This document shows positions 22,219-33,644 of a DNA stretch of 64,000 bases, piece after piece (the first letter of the stretch is position 1; every line of letters starts with the position of its first letter). The notes beneath the pieces are model-generated. The model was not told the origin of the DNA and searched no databases. It saw nothing but the letters and a program-made list of their open reading frames with translations. Both the position numbers and the translations under genes were made by a program. Origin of the DNA: Catonia carolina (Eukaryota > Arthropoda > Insecta > Hemiptera > Achilidae); NCBI GenBank assembly GCA_035578175.1, contig JAQMRL010000001.1, forward strand, positions 62,395,553-62,459,552. Direction: 5' to 3'.

Positions 22219-23444
22219 TATATAATGCACGCTAAGACGAATTTGAAATACTGATGCAACTACTTTATAATGAGGTTCGTCATCTACCTTGAATCTGAAT
22301 TTGTCATGTCTTTGAAGTGATTAAAAATATATAATATAATAATCTTACTCACTACAATTGCAGTATTATTATGATAATAAAAATACTGCTTTTTATGATA
22401 ATAGAAATACTGCTTTTTTGTGATAATAAAATTAATAAAAAATACTCATATGTGGTTGCTAAAACCAAAATCTTTGTTTTAAACGTACTGTCAAGCGAAT
22501 AACATCATTCTATGTAAAACATTACGGTAATTTTAATTATTTTAGCAGATATCAATCATTTCAATAATCTATAGCCTATCTAACGACAAATTACCAGGAA
22601 CGTCATCAATGTACTTAAGTTCAACGTTATAGGCCTACATATAACATTGTAATATTCCAAATCACTGTTATATTGTAAGAAATACCAGGAGTAGCCTATT
22701 AACTAAAAAAAATATAATGTTTAGTGGTTGAAATTAATATTATTTTTAAAAGTAAATATGAGTAAAGAAAACCCGTTGCCAGACCTGTTTAAGTCTCAAA
22801 CTGACGAAGATGGCCAGGAAAACTTCAAATATTTTGAAATCATTTTTAAAACATGGGCCTTCTTAATTGTAAATGCTAAGCAGATCTAAATGTCGAAGAT
22901 CACTTACGGGACTATGCAAGAATTGTACGTTTTGTATTTGTATTTATCATACCCACATCCCGAACGGATCTAAGTAATAAGTCCAATAAGCTTAGGTACT
23001 ACAGTTTGTCATATACTACTTAATCGTAGCAGGGAAATTTTATCATGTGTGGAAACGAAATAAGTACCCTACAACACTTTTTTCATTAGTTTCTGCTAAT
23101 TTCTTCCAAGGAAATATGAAACTTGTTGACTTGCAACACTTGAATTTCTTTACTATCCTTCCTACTCCGTGGTGGATTTACATACTTGGGGTGGCCCGTC
23201 ACAATATATTTGTTAGAGGGTCTCTTGTCTGCTGTTGAACTATCATAAGAATCCTTAAGGATCCTTAGAGATAATTAACAGGCCTTAACAATAATATGTC
23301 GCAATAATATAGTGTTTATTAAGTCGTAAACTATCAAACTTAAAAAAAAAACTTTCAATTAGCTTTTCATAGAACTAGACTGTTACTCATAACCGGCAGG
23401 TCGAGTGTTAAATTATCTTCAATCGATATGTTATTCTTCAGACA
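22219..23444. other. Intergenic, AT-rich
   Basis: 22380-22440 has three near-repeats of tgataataaaaatactgctttt. No gene is seen. Confidence 0.4.
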
Positions 23445-23550
23445 AAAAATAGTTTTGTTTCTTAAACATGGTCAGCCAATTATATGACTGCAGCATTTAA
23501 GAACAGATGAGGTAGAGGTGTAAAATACAGTAGTCAGAGTTAAAGACTGA
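23445..23550 (+). repeat. Retroposon family R395, copy C (fragment)
   Basis: About 100 bp matching the minus strand of 700-830 and 39600-39710, including catggtcagccaatta and gaggtgtaaaa. Confidence 0.7.
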
Positions 23551-23634
23551 GGATTAGGATAAATGTATACTAACATTAAATTTTTCATGCAGAAAATAAA
23601 TAAATTAAAATATTGTATAAATAAATAATTACGT

Positions 23635-24200
23635 TTACAGGTTCTAGCCGAGAATTAAACGTGGGACGTCCCTCGTGTTAGACCAAACGGGGCTAACCGA
23701 TACGTAAGGCGGGAGTAGGCAGTAATTTTAATTTTCTTTAACTTTTTTTTGATTAATTAAAATCGTATCAACTGATTTGGTTATTAGCGATTACTATGGA
23801 CGACGGGTTTTAATTTGTAATAAGTTTCAACACCCTAGCCGTGGAATGAAGCGGGTAACTAACAATTTATAGCCAACTACCACGCTAACAACTACTTTTG
23901 TGTGAACAGCCAATTTTATTTTAATTTCCTTTTACTTACTTTTAGTTTATTTTTTTTTAGTCATAACTTGGTTGTTAGTGGTTACAGTAAATTATGGAAC
24001 GGTGGACTTTTACTCTTAGCACTTATTTCTTGACCGTAGTCAGAAATCGAACCGGAATCTTCCGGTTTGTGTACCGACCACACAACATGTTAACGCTCCG
24101 TAACCAATACTACAGTCGTGCGGGCGTGTCAGTAGTTTTGATTTTATTTAACTGTTTAGTACTGGAAATCGAACTAGCATCTTACTTACATAAGTGTGAG
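23635..24200 (-). repeat. Cluster of degenerate tRNA-like SINE heads
   Basis: Three minus-strand segments each have a B-box-like word: about 23640-23715 (complement of ttctagccgagaattaaacg), 24025-24115 (atcgaaccggaa complement, GGTTCGAT) and 24160-24185 (atcgaactagca complement). Between them are related stretches such as ggttattagcgattac (23780) and ggttgttagtggttac (23970), suggesting copies of one family arranged in tandem or nested. A related stretch lies at 43830-43900. Confidence 0.5.
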
Positions 24201-24239
24201 CTAGATATAATGTATTGTTTACATAGTTAATTACACCGC

Positions 24240-25107
24240 AGGTGTTAGTAATTTGTTTCAGAGAATTATTATTAAGCAAATTTTAAGTTTAACGTTCAAT
24301 GGTCTTACAAACCATGACATGAAATTGCGATGAATATTGTTGCTTAAGTCCAGTTGATGAATATTGTTGCTTAATTGTACCTAAAAATAATACTACTTCT
24401 AGTAAAAAGAAAATTGTCGTTCGTTACAGCAGTAATTATTTGTATGGTTAATTTTTATCGCTTTTCGTAGAAACAAAATTACTTAAATTAGGCCACCTAT
24501 AATCAAGCTGTAATTTAAGTTTGCTACTTCTACTGCTGCTATCTATACTACTACAACCAGAGAAGTATTCGTATTTTTTGCAAAAGTTATTAAAAATATT
24601 CTAAATATATATGAGCTCAAACGATGAATAAATTCTATTTTATCCAGAAATTTATAGATTGATATACGATTTTGTCAAATTTTAGTTTTTGATTTTCTAA
24701 TGTGTAAGAGTAGCTAGGCTAGATAATAACCACACATTCTTTAATTTCCTTTCGTTATTGATGTTCTGTTCTTTAAAAGGGATTCACAAGTGAAGCAGTA
24801 CAATAATTTAGTTCACAGTTGTAGATAATTCATTTTTTGTTATCCTCATATAAACTTATGTTGCAGGGAAAAATATTGTAATAAGTCTTAATAATGGTAT
24901 TCGTCGTATGTTAGTGGAAGAATTTGCAGGCAGAAATAAATACTGTTGTTGAAACTAATGGAAATCCTCCGGGTACTGGGCCCACAATAAAAGCATTATT
25001 AGCGTAATAGTGACTGATTGATTGGAACGGACCCTTAACCATTTCGGCGGCCTACTTACCTCCAAGACACCGGGTTTCTAACGTGGATTTTATAAATTAT
25101 TTTAATT
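24240..25107. other. Intergenic, AT-rich
   Basis: No gene or defined repeat recognised. Confidence 0.4.
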
Positions 25108-25265
25108 CCTTCTTCTTCTTAAGGTGCCCTATCCCTAAGGACATTGGCGATCATCATGGCCCGCTTTACTCTATCTACTGCTGTCCTGAAAAGCTCTATT
25201 GATGTTTTTCCACACCATTGTCGTAAATTTTTCAACCAGGATGTGCGTCGTCTTCCCGATCCCCT
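25108..25265 (-). pseudogene. RTE-like LINE 3' end, minus strand
   Basis: On the minus strand it encodes the C-terminal zinc-free tail of an endonuclease-reverse-transcriptase: TSWLKNLRQWCGKTS, ELFRTAVDRVKRAMMIANV and a stop. It ends in an (AAG)n tail at 25108-25120. A 5'-truncated insertion. Confidence 0.8.
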
Positions 25266-25319
25266 TGATTTAATTCCTTACTTTGTATATTTTTAGTGGG
25301 AGCGATTATAACGCAAAGG

Positions 25320-25589
25320 ATCAACAACAGGGTTCAAGACTAACAACCCCAAGAGGCCTAACTTAATAATGTAATAATTACGTAATAATACGTAATTACG
25401 TAATTGTAATAATTAAATTGTTGTAATAATTACGTAATAATGAACAAAGTAGAAAATGAATGTGTCAATGAATATGAATATCTAAACTAATACCGATGGA
25501 TTCCACAGACTATTCGCTTTGCAAAATTACTAAACCCATGAAGAACTTTAACTACCTGCCTCTTTTTCGTAAATACATTGGAAGTTGGG
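25320..25589. other. AT-rich with TACGTAAT repeats
   Basis: 25370-25442 is a run of gtaataattacgtaataatac-type short repeats. No gene. Confidence 0.5.
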
Positions 25590-26720
25590 ACAGCAGTGAT
25601 GAGCTGCCTCTTTGACCAACATCTAACAGACGTCTTTAAGCCTTTCCCACCTGACGAAAATTACGATGACGAAAATGACATCCAAGAGGTACTTGAATCA
25701 CCGTTCTAAATGACATAACCACTTAGTTAGTCCTACGAAAGTGTCCGAGTTAAAGAAATTAATTCAAAACATCAGCTGCAACAAAACTAGTTTTCCACCT
25801 AATCACTTCTAAAATTCTCAAAGAGCTTCCTATGACGGCGTTAACACTTTTAATATTATTTTCAACGCTGTTTTTAGACTAGGCTATTTTCCAGATCAGT
25901 GGAAAATGGTCTGATAATTATAACTCCAAAACCTGTCAAACCGCTACAAAATGTTTTTTCTTATCGCTCGATTAGTTTACAATCGATGTTATCAAAAATC
26001 CTAGAAAAAATAATAATTATAAAAGCGTTTATTAAAATGAAGTTGAACTAAACAATTTGATTCGTGTCTTCAATTTGGGTTTAGAATCGGTCATTCTACA
26101 AAGAGGAAGTAAATAGGGTTGTATGCACCATTAGTAAAGCTCTGGAAGAAAAGAAGACCTGTTCAGTTGCATTCCTTGATATACACCAAGCTTTCGATAA
26201 AGTATGGTATTTTTTTAAATTTCAATTAAAGCAAAATATTTATCATTCTCTGTTTTCATTACTAAAATAGTTTTTAACAGACCGATACTTTTCAGTTAAG
26301 TTCCAAACAGCAGAAAAAAATGTTTTTCATTATATTTATTTTTATCTACTCAGAAGTTCCACAAGGCAGTACTTGCTCCATTCTTGTCGATTTAACTACA
26401 GGCACAAACACTACCATTAGCCACTTTTGCTGACGATATTGCAGTTCAATCAGTTCAAAGAGATCCAGCTTCAGCATCTGAGCATCTGAACAAAATACAA
26501 GAATGGCAGAATAAATGGTATATGAAAACAAATGAAACAAAAAACACACACGTAACATTTACATAAAAAAAGACAATATACTCACTAGTTTACATAAACA
26601 ACATACCGGTACCTAAAGCAGACTCGGCTAAACACCTTGGTATACGTCTTGACAAACGATTGAATTGGAAAACACACATATACAAATGAAACGGAAACAG
26701 CTGATGTTGGACTCTATCAA
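25590..26720 (+). pseudogene. Jockey-clade LINE reverse transcriptase, heavily decayed (Jockey-3)
   Basis: Recognisable across many frame changes: the ESP-like linker region near 25690, LITSKILKELP near 25800, YFPDQWKMV near 25880, SYRSISLQ near 25950, SKALEEKKTCSVAFLDIHQAFDKVW at 26130-26205 (motif A Asp kept), TDRYFSVKF near 26280, FADDIAVQS near 26425 and KHLGIRLDKRLNWKTHI-like coding near 26630. No 3' tail was found; it ends about 120 bp before the receptor exon. Confidence 0.82.
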
Positions 26721-26839
26721 ACGCTTTTTGATAAATATGATAATCTCAAATTAATGATTTAACACTAAGTTTTAGGTTTAACATACGATATATTTAACAA
26801 TAAGATTTATTATACGCCAAAATATAATTTTTATTACAG

Positions 26840-27709
26840 ATGAATTACAATAAAAGCTCATCAGAACGAGTCACAGCATCTGTGAAATCTTGTTTAAAAA
26901 TGGTAGGAATAAATGTTGAAACAAAAACTGTTAGAATAAAAGCAAAAATATTAGTTATATTATCAATGTACTTTTTAGCATCGTGTATTTTGAACATGAT
27001 AGTCGAATGGTCTAACGTAAGAAAACGATTTTTATCATTTGAAGATATAAACATAACTTTAAGTTTTACAGCGTTATTAATAGAGGTAACTTGTAAACTT
27101 AACGATGTCAGCATAACTTTATCGATTATTGATCAAAATTATTACTTCACATTTTCGACTAATAATGGTTACACAATACCGAATTCGATTAAAAGACATA
27201 TTAAACATTTTCAAGAGAGCGAAATTAGGATTGGGAATGTTATACTTATCATTGTTCGATTAGCAATCGGAAATATTGTTTTAACTCCTACTTTAGAACG
27301 GGTTTACGCATTGCTGGTAAAAAGGGAAAGTATTTTCATATCAGATGTAGAAGACTTGTCCTTACCATTAGAGTACTATTTTTTTGTTAGCGAATCTATG
27401 TTCACGTACTTTATAATATTCTTTCTACAAAGTCTATATATCTTCAACGTACATTTTATAAGCTGTGCGATATTTGCGATAAATATTTTATCTCTATATA
27501 AAGTTACATCACAGATTAAATTGTGCTACATTTTGCTGAAAGAAATAGCTGAAATCAAATGTAATAACAGAGGGGAAACAAAATTCAAAATTTAATGATA
27601 AAAGGTTATTTAAAATTGAATGTTTGAAGACACATAATGAAGATGATGGCAATGATTTGTTAAAAGTTCAATTTCAAAATCTCATAAAACATCACCAGGT
27701 TATTATAAG
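26840..27709 (+). pseudogene. Odorant receptor (7tm_6) first exon, with one frameshift
   Basis: The ATG at 26840 opens 251 codons rich in hydrophobic helices (about residues 33-50, 70-90, 135-155, 188-215). Residues 172-230 show LPLEYYFF, then a Tyr and a Gln at the spacing of the insect OR extracellular-loop/TM4 signature (Pro-Phe...Y...Q), followed by a QIKLCYILLKEI stretch. The frame stops at 27593-27595, but in the next frame FNDKRLFKIECL leads on to LIKHHQVII, the usual OR 'IKHHQ' motif, and ends at AAG|GTAATG, a good splice donor (27709/27710). So the exon is about 290 codons with one extra base near 27580-27592. C-terminal exons are not seen downstream. It is either a pseudogene or a gene with a sequence error; a gustatory receptor is less likely. 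Confidence 0.55.
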
Positions 27710-29034
27710 GTAATGTTGAACATTATATAGTTCTTGCGTTAGGGATATAAGCGATTGAAATTCATAGTAGAATAATACCTAAGAAATTTGCCACCAGGCC
27801 GTTTTGTGGCCTGAACTGTACATAATTTATAAATCTACATAGAATAACTATCCACTAAACTATAGCTATACCGATAGGATGTTGCAGTCCCAGTGCGCAT
27901 GCTTCAGAAAGATGGGGTTAATCCCCGCTACAGAACAGCCTTACTAGGTTAATATCTAACATTCTGATGCCGAGTCTCTACTGCGAAATACTACAATGGT
28001 GGGGGTAATGCTTCCTTCCCAAGGTTGACACTTGGAACGCTCGAACTGCAATTTCCTTGCGGTAAGCCTATAGACAATAAGTCCACTTATGGACTTATAA
28101 ACTGAATTTCCCTTCCCAATTACCGGAAAGTGTTGTCATTCATACCTTGACTTGGCTTTAGAAACTAAATAATCTTTTATTTATTTGAAGTGGCGTTGAC
28201 AATTACTCAGATAAGGTAGTTTTAGTCCGAAATTGTTTTTCCAAAAGCAAAATCATTTCCACTTCATTTTCTAATTTTTGTTCTCATAAAGGGGCGACTA
28301 CATTAAAGTAATTATATTTATACCTTCTTGAAGAACTACAAATTTTTAAAATTGGCATACATTATTCTGTGTTACCTAGAGAAAGTAAAGTATCTGAATT
28401 TCGACCACTTACTTTTAAAGGATAGAAAAGGTGTAAATACCCTAAATAATAAACAAGTATGAAGATTCAACTATATAGCAGCCTCGTTTTCGGCTTTTTA
28501 TGACTCATCAGTTAACAAAAATTCTGTGTTTACATGTGCGTGCGTACGTACTAGCTCAGAAGCGTTTTCCCCTGCAGAACCTTTCTCCCCACTACTTCAC
28601 AACTGGTTAGAATCTCTATCTACATGTAGAGAGAGAGAGAGAGAGAGAGCGAGCGAATGAGTGAGTTCGAAAATACATACCCACCCCCCACACACTTCAA
28701 GCCCAGTCCTAGCGTAATACAGTATTGTGTTCCATTTAAAAAATAGGCCTAAACAAACTTTAATAACATAAACAAAATTACATATACGGTATTTTATTCA
28801 GAACAGTACCAACAAAAATGTTTCTGTCGTCTTCCCTAGTAAAAAAGTTTCTTCAGTATTAAACATAACATGAAAATTTTGACTAAAAAGTAAATAAATA
28901 ACCATTTCATATATTGAGATTAGATGTGTTATGCGTGTGTGTGTATTTTTCTGATCGTACTTTGTTTTTTGAAGTATTTTTATTTTCGTTCTAATCATTT
29001 CTGAAGTTCCTCTTGTGCAGCTGTTATTCATGGA
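27710..29034. other. Intron or intergenic; GA microsatellite
   Basis: A (GA)n run lies at 28627-28650. 27890-27950 (cagtgcgcatgcttcag, then ggggttaatcccc) looks tRNA-like and may be a plus-strand SINE, at low confidence. No second receptor exon was recognised. Confidence 0.4.
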
Positions 29035-30129
29035 GGATTACGAATTGGCAAAGAACGTCTATGACGTGGGTTAACTAACTCGGGTAAAATACAGCCTTGG
29101 TAAAATTTCATAATAATATGTGGCTCTAATTTCTTTTCCAAAATTGGTCGTCTCTTATAATGTTTATTATTTAAAGCCCCTTAGGACGACACACACATAG
29201 TAGCCAATATTCATGTTTTGTTATATGGAGCTGACGCTGGATCTGGTAATGGGAATTGTGCTTTTGATTAATTTCCACTGTATCATCCTTTACACGAAGA
29301 AACTCAAGCATTCCTGATTCAGTAGCGTCTTTAGGATACTGGTCACGTATTCAGTACGGGCATTTAATTTCATCGGGAGTTGCAGCCACGTATGAAAATA
29401 TCATCAATAATTAAGCCACATTTATTTCTGCTTCAGCAGCTTTACGAACAATATCTTCATTTAGTTGGCCGTATTGTGTTGCCTCGAAGAAAGGTTCACT
29501 TCCTTACAGAAAATTGTAAACAAGAGATTGGCAAGTTGCCTGGAACCTACGTTTATAAACTGCACCGAACGAAGAAGAACAGATCCGTTTTCTGCGCTCT
29601 TCAAGCTACTCGGCTGAGTGACACGGAAGCATCGTCCTTTCTGCAAGTTGCTGTCGCCGAATTGCATCGATATTCAGACTAGTTAGAAAGCGGTTACATT
29701 CCCCTTTAAAGTGACCACCGATGATAAGTCAGGGCGCTGTAAATTACGGCCGTAATGTTTATCCGTCTGCGACGTTTTATCCGAAAATAAACCTCAGCAG
29801 GGTTTTTCTTTCCTTTTTCTTCTTTCCCTGTATTGACGTACATTCTTTTTTCTTTTCAAGCATGTATTTTTTGAAAACATTCCAGGGCTGCAGCTCAGCA
29901 ATGACTTATGTAATTTATAGTGTGCCATCACTAAATTGCGTTGCACTACAGCTCCGTGACACCTCACCTCGTTACTTCTAGCTCTTGTAAAGTTAATTGT
30001 TTTCTCACCAGTGAATTTTGGCAATGCGTGGTTGTAGTGATCACCAAAGTTCCTGTCTATATCATCTAAAAGGCTGTAGGAATTCAAGCTGACAGCGAGT
30101 TGCTCCTTCAGTGAGTTGAAATAGCCCAC
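29035..30129 (-). pseudogene. YqaJ-type nuclease domain pseudogene, minus strand
   Basis: Reading the minus strand: 30129-29794 encodes a 111-residue piece with KTINFTRARS, RCHGAVVQRN, YKLHKSLLSCSPG and a Lys/Arg-rich end. 29667-29461 holds an RCFRVTQPSSLK-like stretch. 29400-29035 has TPDEIKCPY (metal-binding D and E-x-K of the YqaJ/lambda-exonuclease fold), LEFLRVKDD, NSHYQIQRQL, then FYQGCILPELVNPRHRRSLPI, the characteristic end of these insect proteins. Several stops and frame changes separate the pieces. Members of this family in animals are often carried by mobile elements; no terminal repeats were found here. Confidence 0.75.
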
Positions 30130-30379
30130 AAGATTTCAGGTCGGGCATCAAAATAGACTGGTTCCTTATATACGAGTAGGTTCGCAAACGTAACCAAACT
30201 TAGAACAAATTTAGTTGTTCCCAAAAATTACATGATTTGGGCCATTTAAGATATCGTCTTTGAGGAGGTCCACTCTGTTGTGGCTACTTTACATTTCTAA
30301 TATTTTACCGCTTCAGTAATGGCATACCAAAGTCTGTAATAGCTCCTCCTATTTTTACTTTTTTCCCGGTATAAATATA

Positions 30380-30520
30380 ATTATATAGGAAGGGAAAGTA
30401 TTGTTTTAATATTCATTTTTGAAATCGAGTCTTCACCGGATACCCATGTTTTCAGGTCCCCGAATTCAAAAAACATGGTTTTAGCGATTGGTCTCCAATG
30501 TGTGCGCGCGCGCACGTGTG
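30380..30520 (-). repeat. Dispersed repeat, copy 1
   Basis: The minus strand of about 30395-30500 matches the plus strand of 40040-40150 (caatcgctaaaa, catgttttttg, gattcaag/gaattcgg, ctgaaaacatg, cgatttcaaaaat). Just inside is a short GC alternation tgtgcgcgcgcgcac (30499-30513). Confidence 0.65.
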
Positions 30521-30886
30521 AAAAAAATATCCCCGGAACGGAATTGCGTACAAAGTTGAAACTTACCACTTAAGTTAGGTACCATAAGAGGATCCGATAC
30601 AAACATTTTTATCAAAATCAGTCAACCGGAACAAGTAGTTAATTCGTGCAAATTTTCACTTTTTGCGATTTCCTCGGCAACGGCTACTACGATTTTTTTT
30701 TTAAAAATCGCCTCATTTACTTAATTTTTGTGCTCTACAAGATAGAGTAAGCACCATGTTTGGTGAAATTCTTGAGAGGCCTGTGTTCTCGTTGTGAATC
30801 ATTTTTTTTAAGTTCCCGCCCTTAATACGAGGTGTGGCTATTAAATAACAAGACTGATGTTGTAAAAAATTTAATTTTATACATAA

Positions 30887-31168
30887 TCACTTACTGTCGC
30901 CTTCAATATACACTCCTTCTCTATCCCTACAACGCTCCATGCGTATTTTCCATTGTTGGAAAGAGTGCTGGAAGTTATCTTCTGTTAGCTCCTTTAGGAC
31001 ACGTGCCGCTTTCTCTTTTACAGCTTCCACAGACTCGTTTCTGGATCATAAGTAAAAAACCACGTTTCCTCACATGTTATTATCGTTTCCAAAAGATTTG
31101 GGTCATTTTCAATGGCGTACAAAGTGTCGTTACACACATTTTTGCGAGCTTCATTTCAAACATTTTTG
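30887..31168 (-). pseudogene. Mariner transposase, internally deleted, FB-2 left copy
   Basis: On the minus strand: NVCNDTLYAIENDPNLL, TCEETWFFTYDPET (the family's catalytic TCDETW with Asp changed to Glu), then a jump to KELTEDNFQHSFQQWK and MERCRDREGVYIEGDSK with the stop at 30887-30889. The segment between DPET and the C-terminus, including the other two catalytic residues, is deleted. Confidence 0.87.
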
Positions 31169-31171
31169 AGC

Positions 31172-31291
31172 GGCACGTGACCTGAAGGATCTGACAGAGG
31201 ATGGCTTCCAGCACTGTTTCCAACAATGGGAAATTCGCATGGAGCGTTGTAGGGATAGAGAAGGAGTGTATATTGAAGGTGACAATAAGTG
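31172..31291 (+). pseudogene. Mariner transposase C-terminus, FB-2 right copy
   Basis: Plus-strand DLTEDGFQHCFQQWEIRM and CRDREGVYIEGDNK, with the stop at 31289-31291. Inverted duplicate of the left copy's tail. Confidence 0.87.
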
Positions 31292-31356
31292 ATTATGTAT
31301 AAAATTAAAATTAAATTTTTTACGTCAGTCTCGTTATTTAATAGCCATACCTCGTA

Positions 31357-33644
31357 TGCATTATAGAGCAAAAGTGAATAAAATTACAGTTTTAGAACAT
31401 TAAAAAACCTACAACTTTTCTTTCAAACATATTTTGTACAACGTTTACCATCAATTAGTGATTTTCTGTATTTTTTCATCAAAATCGGTAGAAAATGGGA
31501 TTCTTTAATATTACAGCCTTAGTAGCCTTAAAAGTTATGACAAAAATGTGTTTAATAAAAGTTATCGGGAATAAAAAGATCAACAACTTTTATTTCAAAA
31601 GTTTTTCTTTACAGAGACTAGTTTAGCGTAAATTGGTGATTTTCCGCAGTTGAACAGAGATTGATTTTAATTTTGCTTCATTCACTCATGATTAAAATTG
31701 TATGTTTTTAATTTGCCGTTGTTTACTAATAATGAAATAAAGGTAATAAATATGGGTTTTTATATTGGCAAGAGAAAATCGTGTGTTTCACACCAGAATT
31801 TTTTTGTACAAACCAACGATAGCGGCCTGAATAGTAAATAGTATTGTACTACCTACATTGTATTTTGGGAATTATTACTGAACTGTTTTTGGTGTCAAAT
31901 GTAAAAAATAAAAACCTACTGAATGAATTATCAATATTTTATTAATTACTTTTAAACTAACAATTTTGTCCAGACAAACGAAATCGCCTTAATTTGATAA
32001 CAAAGGAGAAGGAAATATCAAAATCTTATAAATCACTTTCACCAGACCAATATTACCTCGGACTTGCACACATTTTCATGATAAATGAAACAAAAGTAAT
32101 AAATATATACTGTTACATATATGTAACAGTATAAAATTGTAGTATGTATAAAATATGTAGTAATAGTATAGGTGCTGTAACTAGTGGTTAGATAGGATAG
32201 GTACTGTATAACTGCATGAACAAATGCAATGGAGTACTTTCTAAGTTAATATGAATGTCACTCAAAACCATAACAAACGTAACAGAACATAATAGGCTGT
32301 AACATCATTTTACTAAAAAAATCCTATTAAACCCTCACACTTTTAAATTTTCCGATATCTAGCCGTAGGCACAATACTAAAAATCTCCAAGAATTGAACT
32401 TGTTTATTTATAGTTTGGTTGAGGGAGACATCGCGAAAAACTCATGCTTATGTATAATTACTGCAAAAATTAACAGAAAAATAACATAACAGAGTAGGCC
32501 TACATAAGTGCACGTGCTATCTCACAGTTCTCGCTAATAAACGCTGTGACGGGAAGGCTAGAGGAAAAAGTGGGAGTAGAAAAAACCGGTACTGCTCTGC
32601 GCTGTCTGTTGAGGAACCCGTTCAACTAACTAAGGCTACATAACTCAAGAAAAAATTGTGACGTCACCCATTTTTCGCAGTCGTTTTCCACCTAAACGAC
32701 TAGGAATTTAAAAAATTTAAAACCAGTTTAGTATCTTGTTATTAATTAAAAGCAGACAAAGTTTTTAAATACTTTAATCAATGTTTAATTAAAGGATTAG
32801 CATTTTATAGGAAATCCCTTCATATAAAGAAAACATAGTGGAAAATCGAGTTTTTACCTAATTCGTATTCAAATAGGTCTAGGGTACATGCTGTCCAAAA
32901 TTCATCGAGAGAAATGCGTCCGTATTTGAGATTTTTGGGGCTTCAATTTGACAGAAAATCGCGTTATTACAACCAGCGTTCAGCTATATAGTTGAATCTT
33001 AACTTTCCAGAGCTGTATATTTGGACTCCTCCAGCTGTCAAAGAACCTTCTGTCTGTTAGATACGACTGAAGCCAGGTCATCATGCATCCCACAATGCCC
33101 AACTCATGAAGCTACCTCAACAGCACGTCGTGAGGAGCAGTTCAAAAGCATTTTTCGTAATAATAATTAATAATATTTTGTTTGTAATGATATGCATTTA
33201 TTTTCGTTTAATATGTCCTCATATAAATTGCAAAAGACTGACAAACTTACCTTGTAAGATTCTTAACAATGTTCCTAAGCATCGGATAAGTGATTTAAAG
33301 AAATGAGAAAAGATTTTGAGAAAATTGGTATAAACTGAAAAAAAAGAGTAGAGTACCAGACAAACGGAGGAGAAAAGCCTATAATAAAAGAATGCTGAGA
33401 GTGTGGGTTGCATAATGAGCTTCTATTAACGTCTTAAGTTAATTTTCGGGTCTAAAATGGCTCTAAACAGTAAAAAAACACTGCTATTTGTATAATATTA
33501 AAAAATTTGTTTTAAGTAACGTTTACATCTATAATATATAAAGCCCCAGCTGATGACTCACTGATGGAAATTCTCGCCTATTAGGAGGTCTCTAGAAGCA
33601 AAATCTCTGAGGACCGTTTTTGTCGGGCTTCGGCTGAAACCCCC
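31357..33644. other. Intergenic, AT-rich
   Basis: Only short open frames (33106-33306 plus, 33219-33413 minus) without motifs. No gene is supported. Confidence 0.4.

Larger units (their letters stand above)
30826..31356. mobile_element. Fold-back (palindromic) mariner element, FB-2
   Basis: Starts TACGAGGTGTGGC and ends GCCATACCTCGTA. Arms 30826-31009 and 31170-31356 are reverse complements with some substitutions and 3 bp of length difference. As in FB-1, both arms are the transposase gene's 3' end. The 160-bp centre belongs to the left copy and holds the middle of the gene. TA flanks both ends. Confidence 0.88.

Noticed and set aside
21903..22259. 118-codon minus-strand gene inside the MITE
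   Set aside because: It crosses the MITE boundary and has no motif.
27710..29034. Second odorant receptor exon
   Set aside because: No acceptor followed by receptor-like coding was found.
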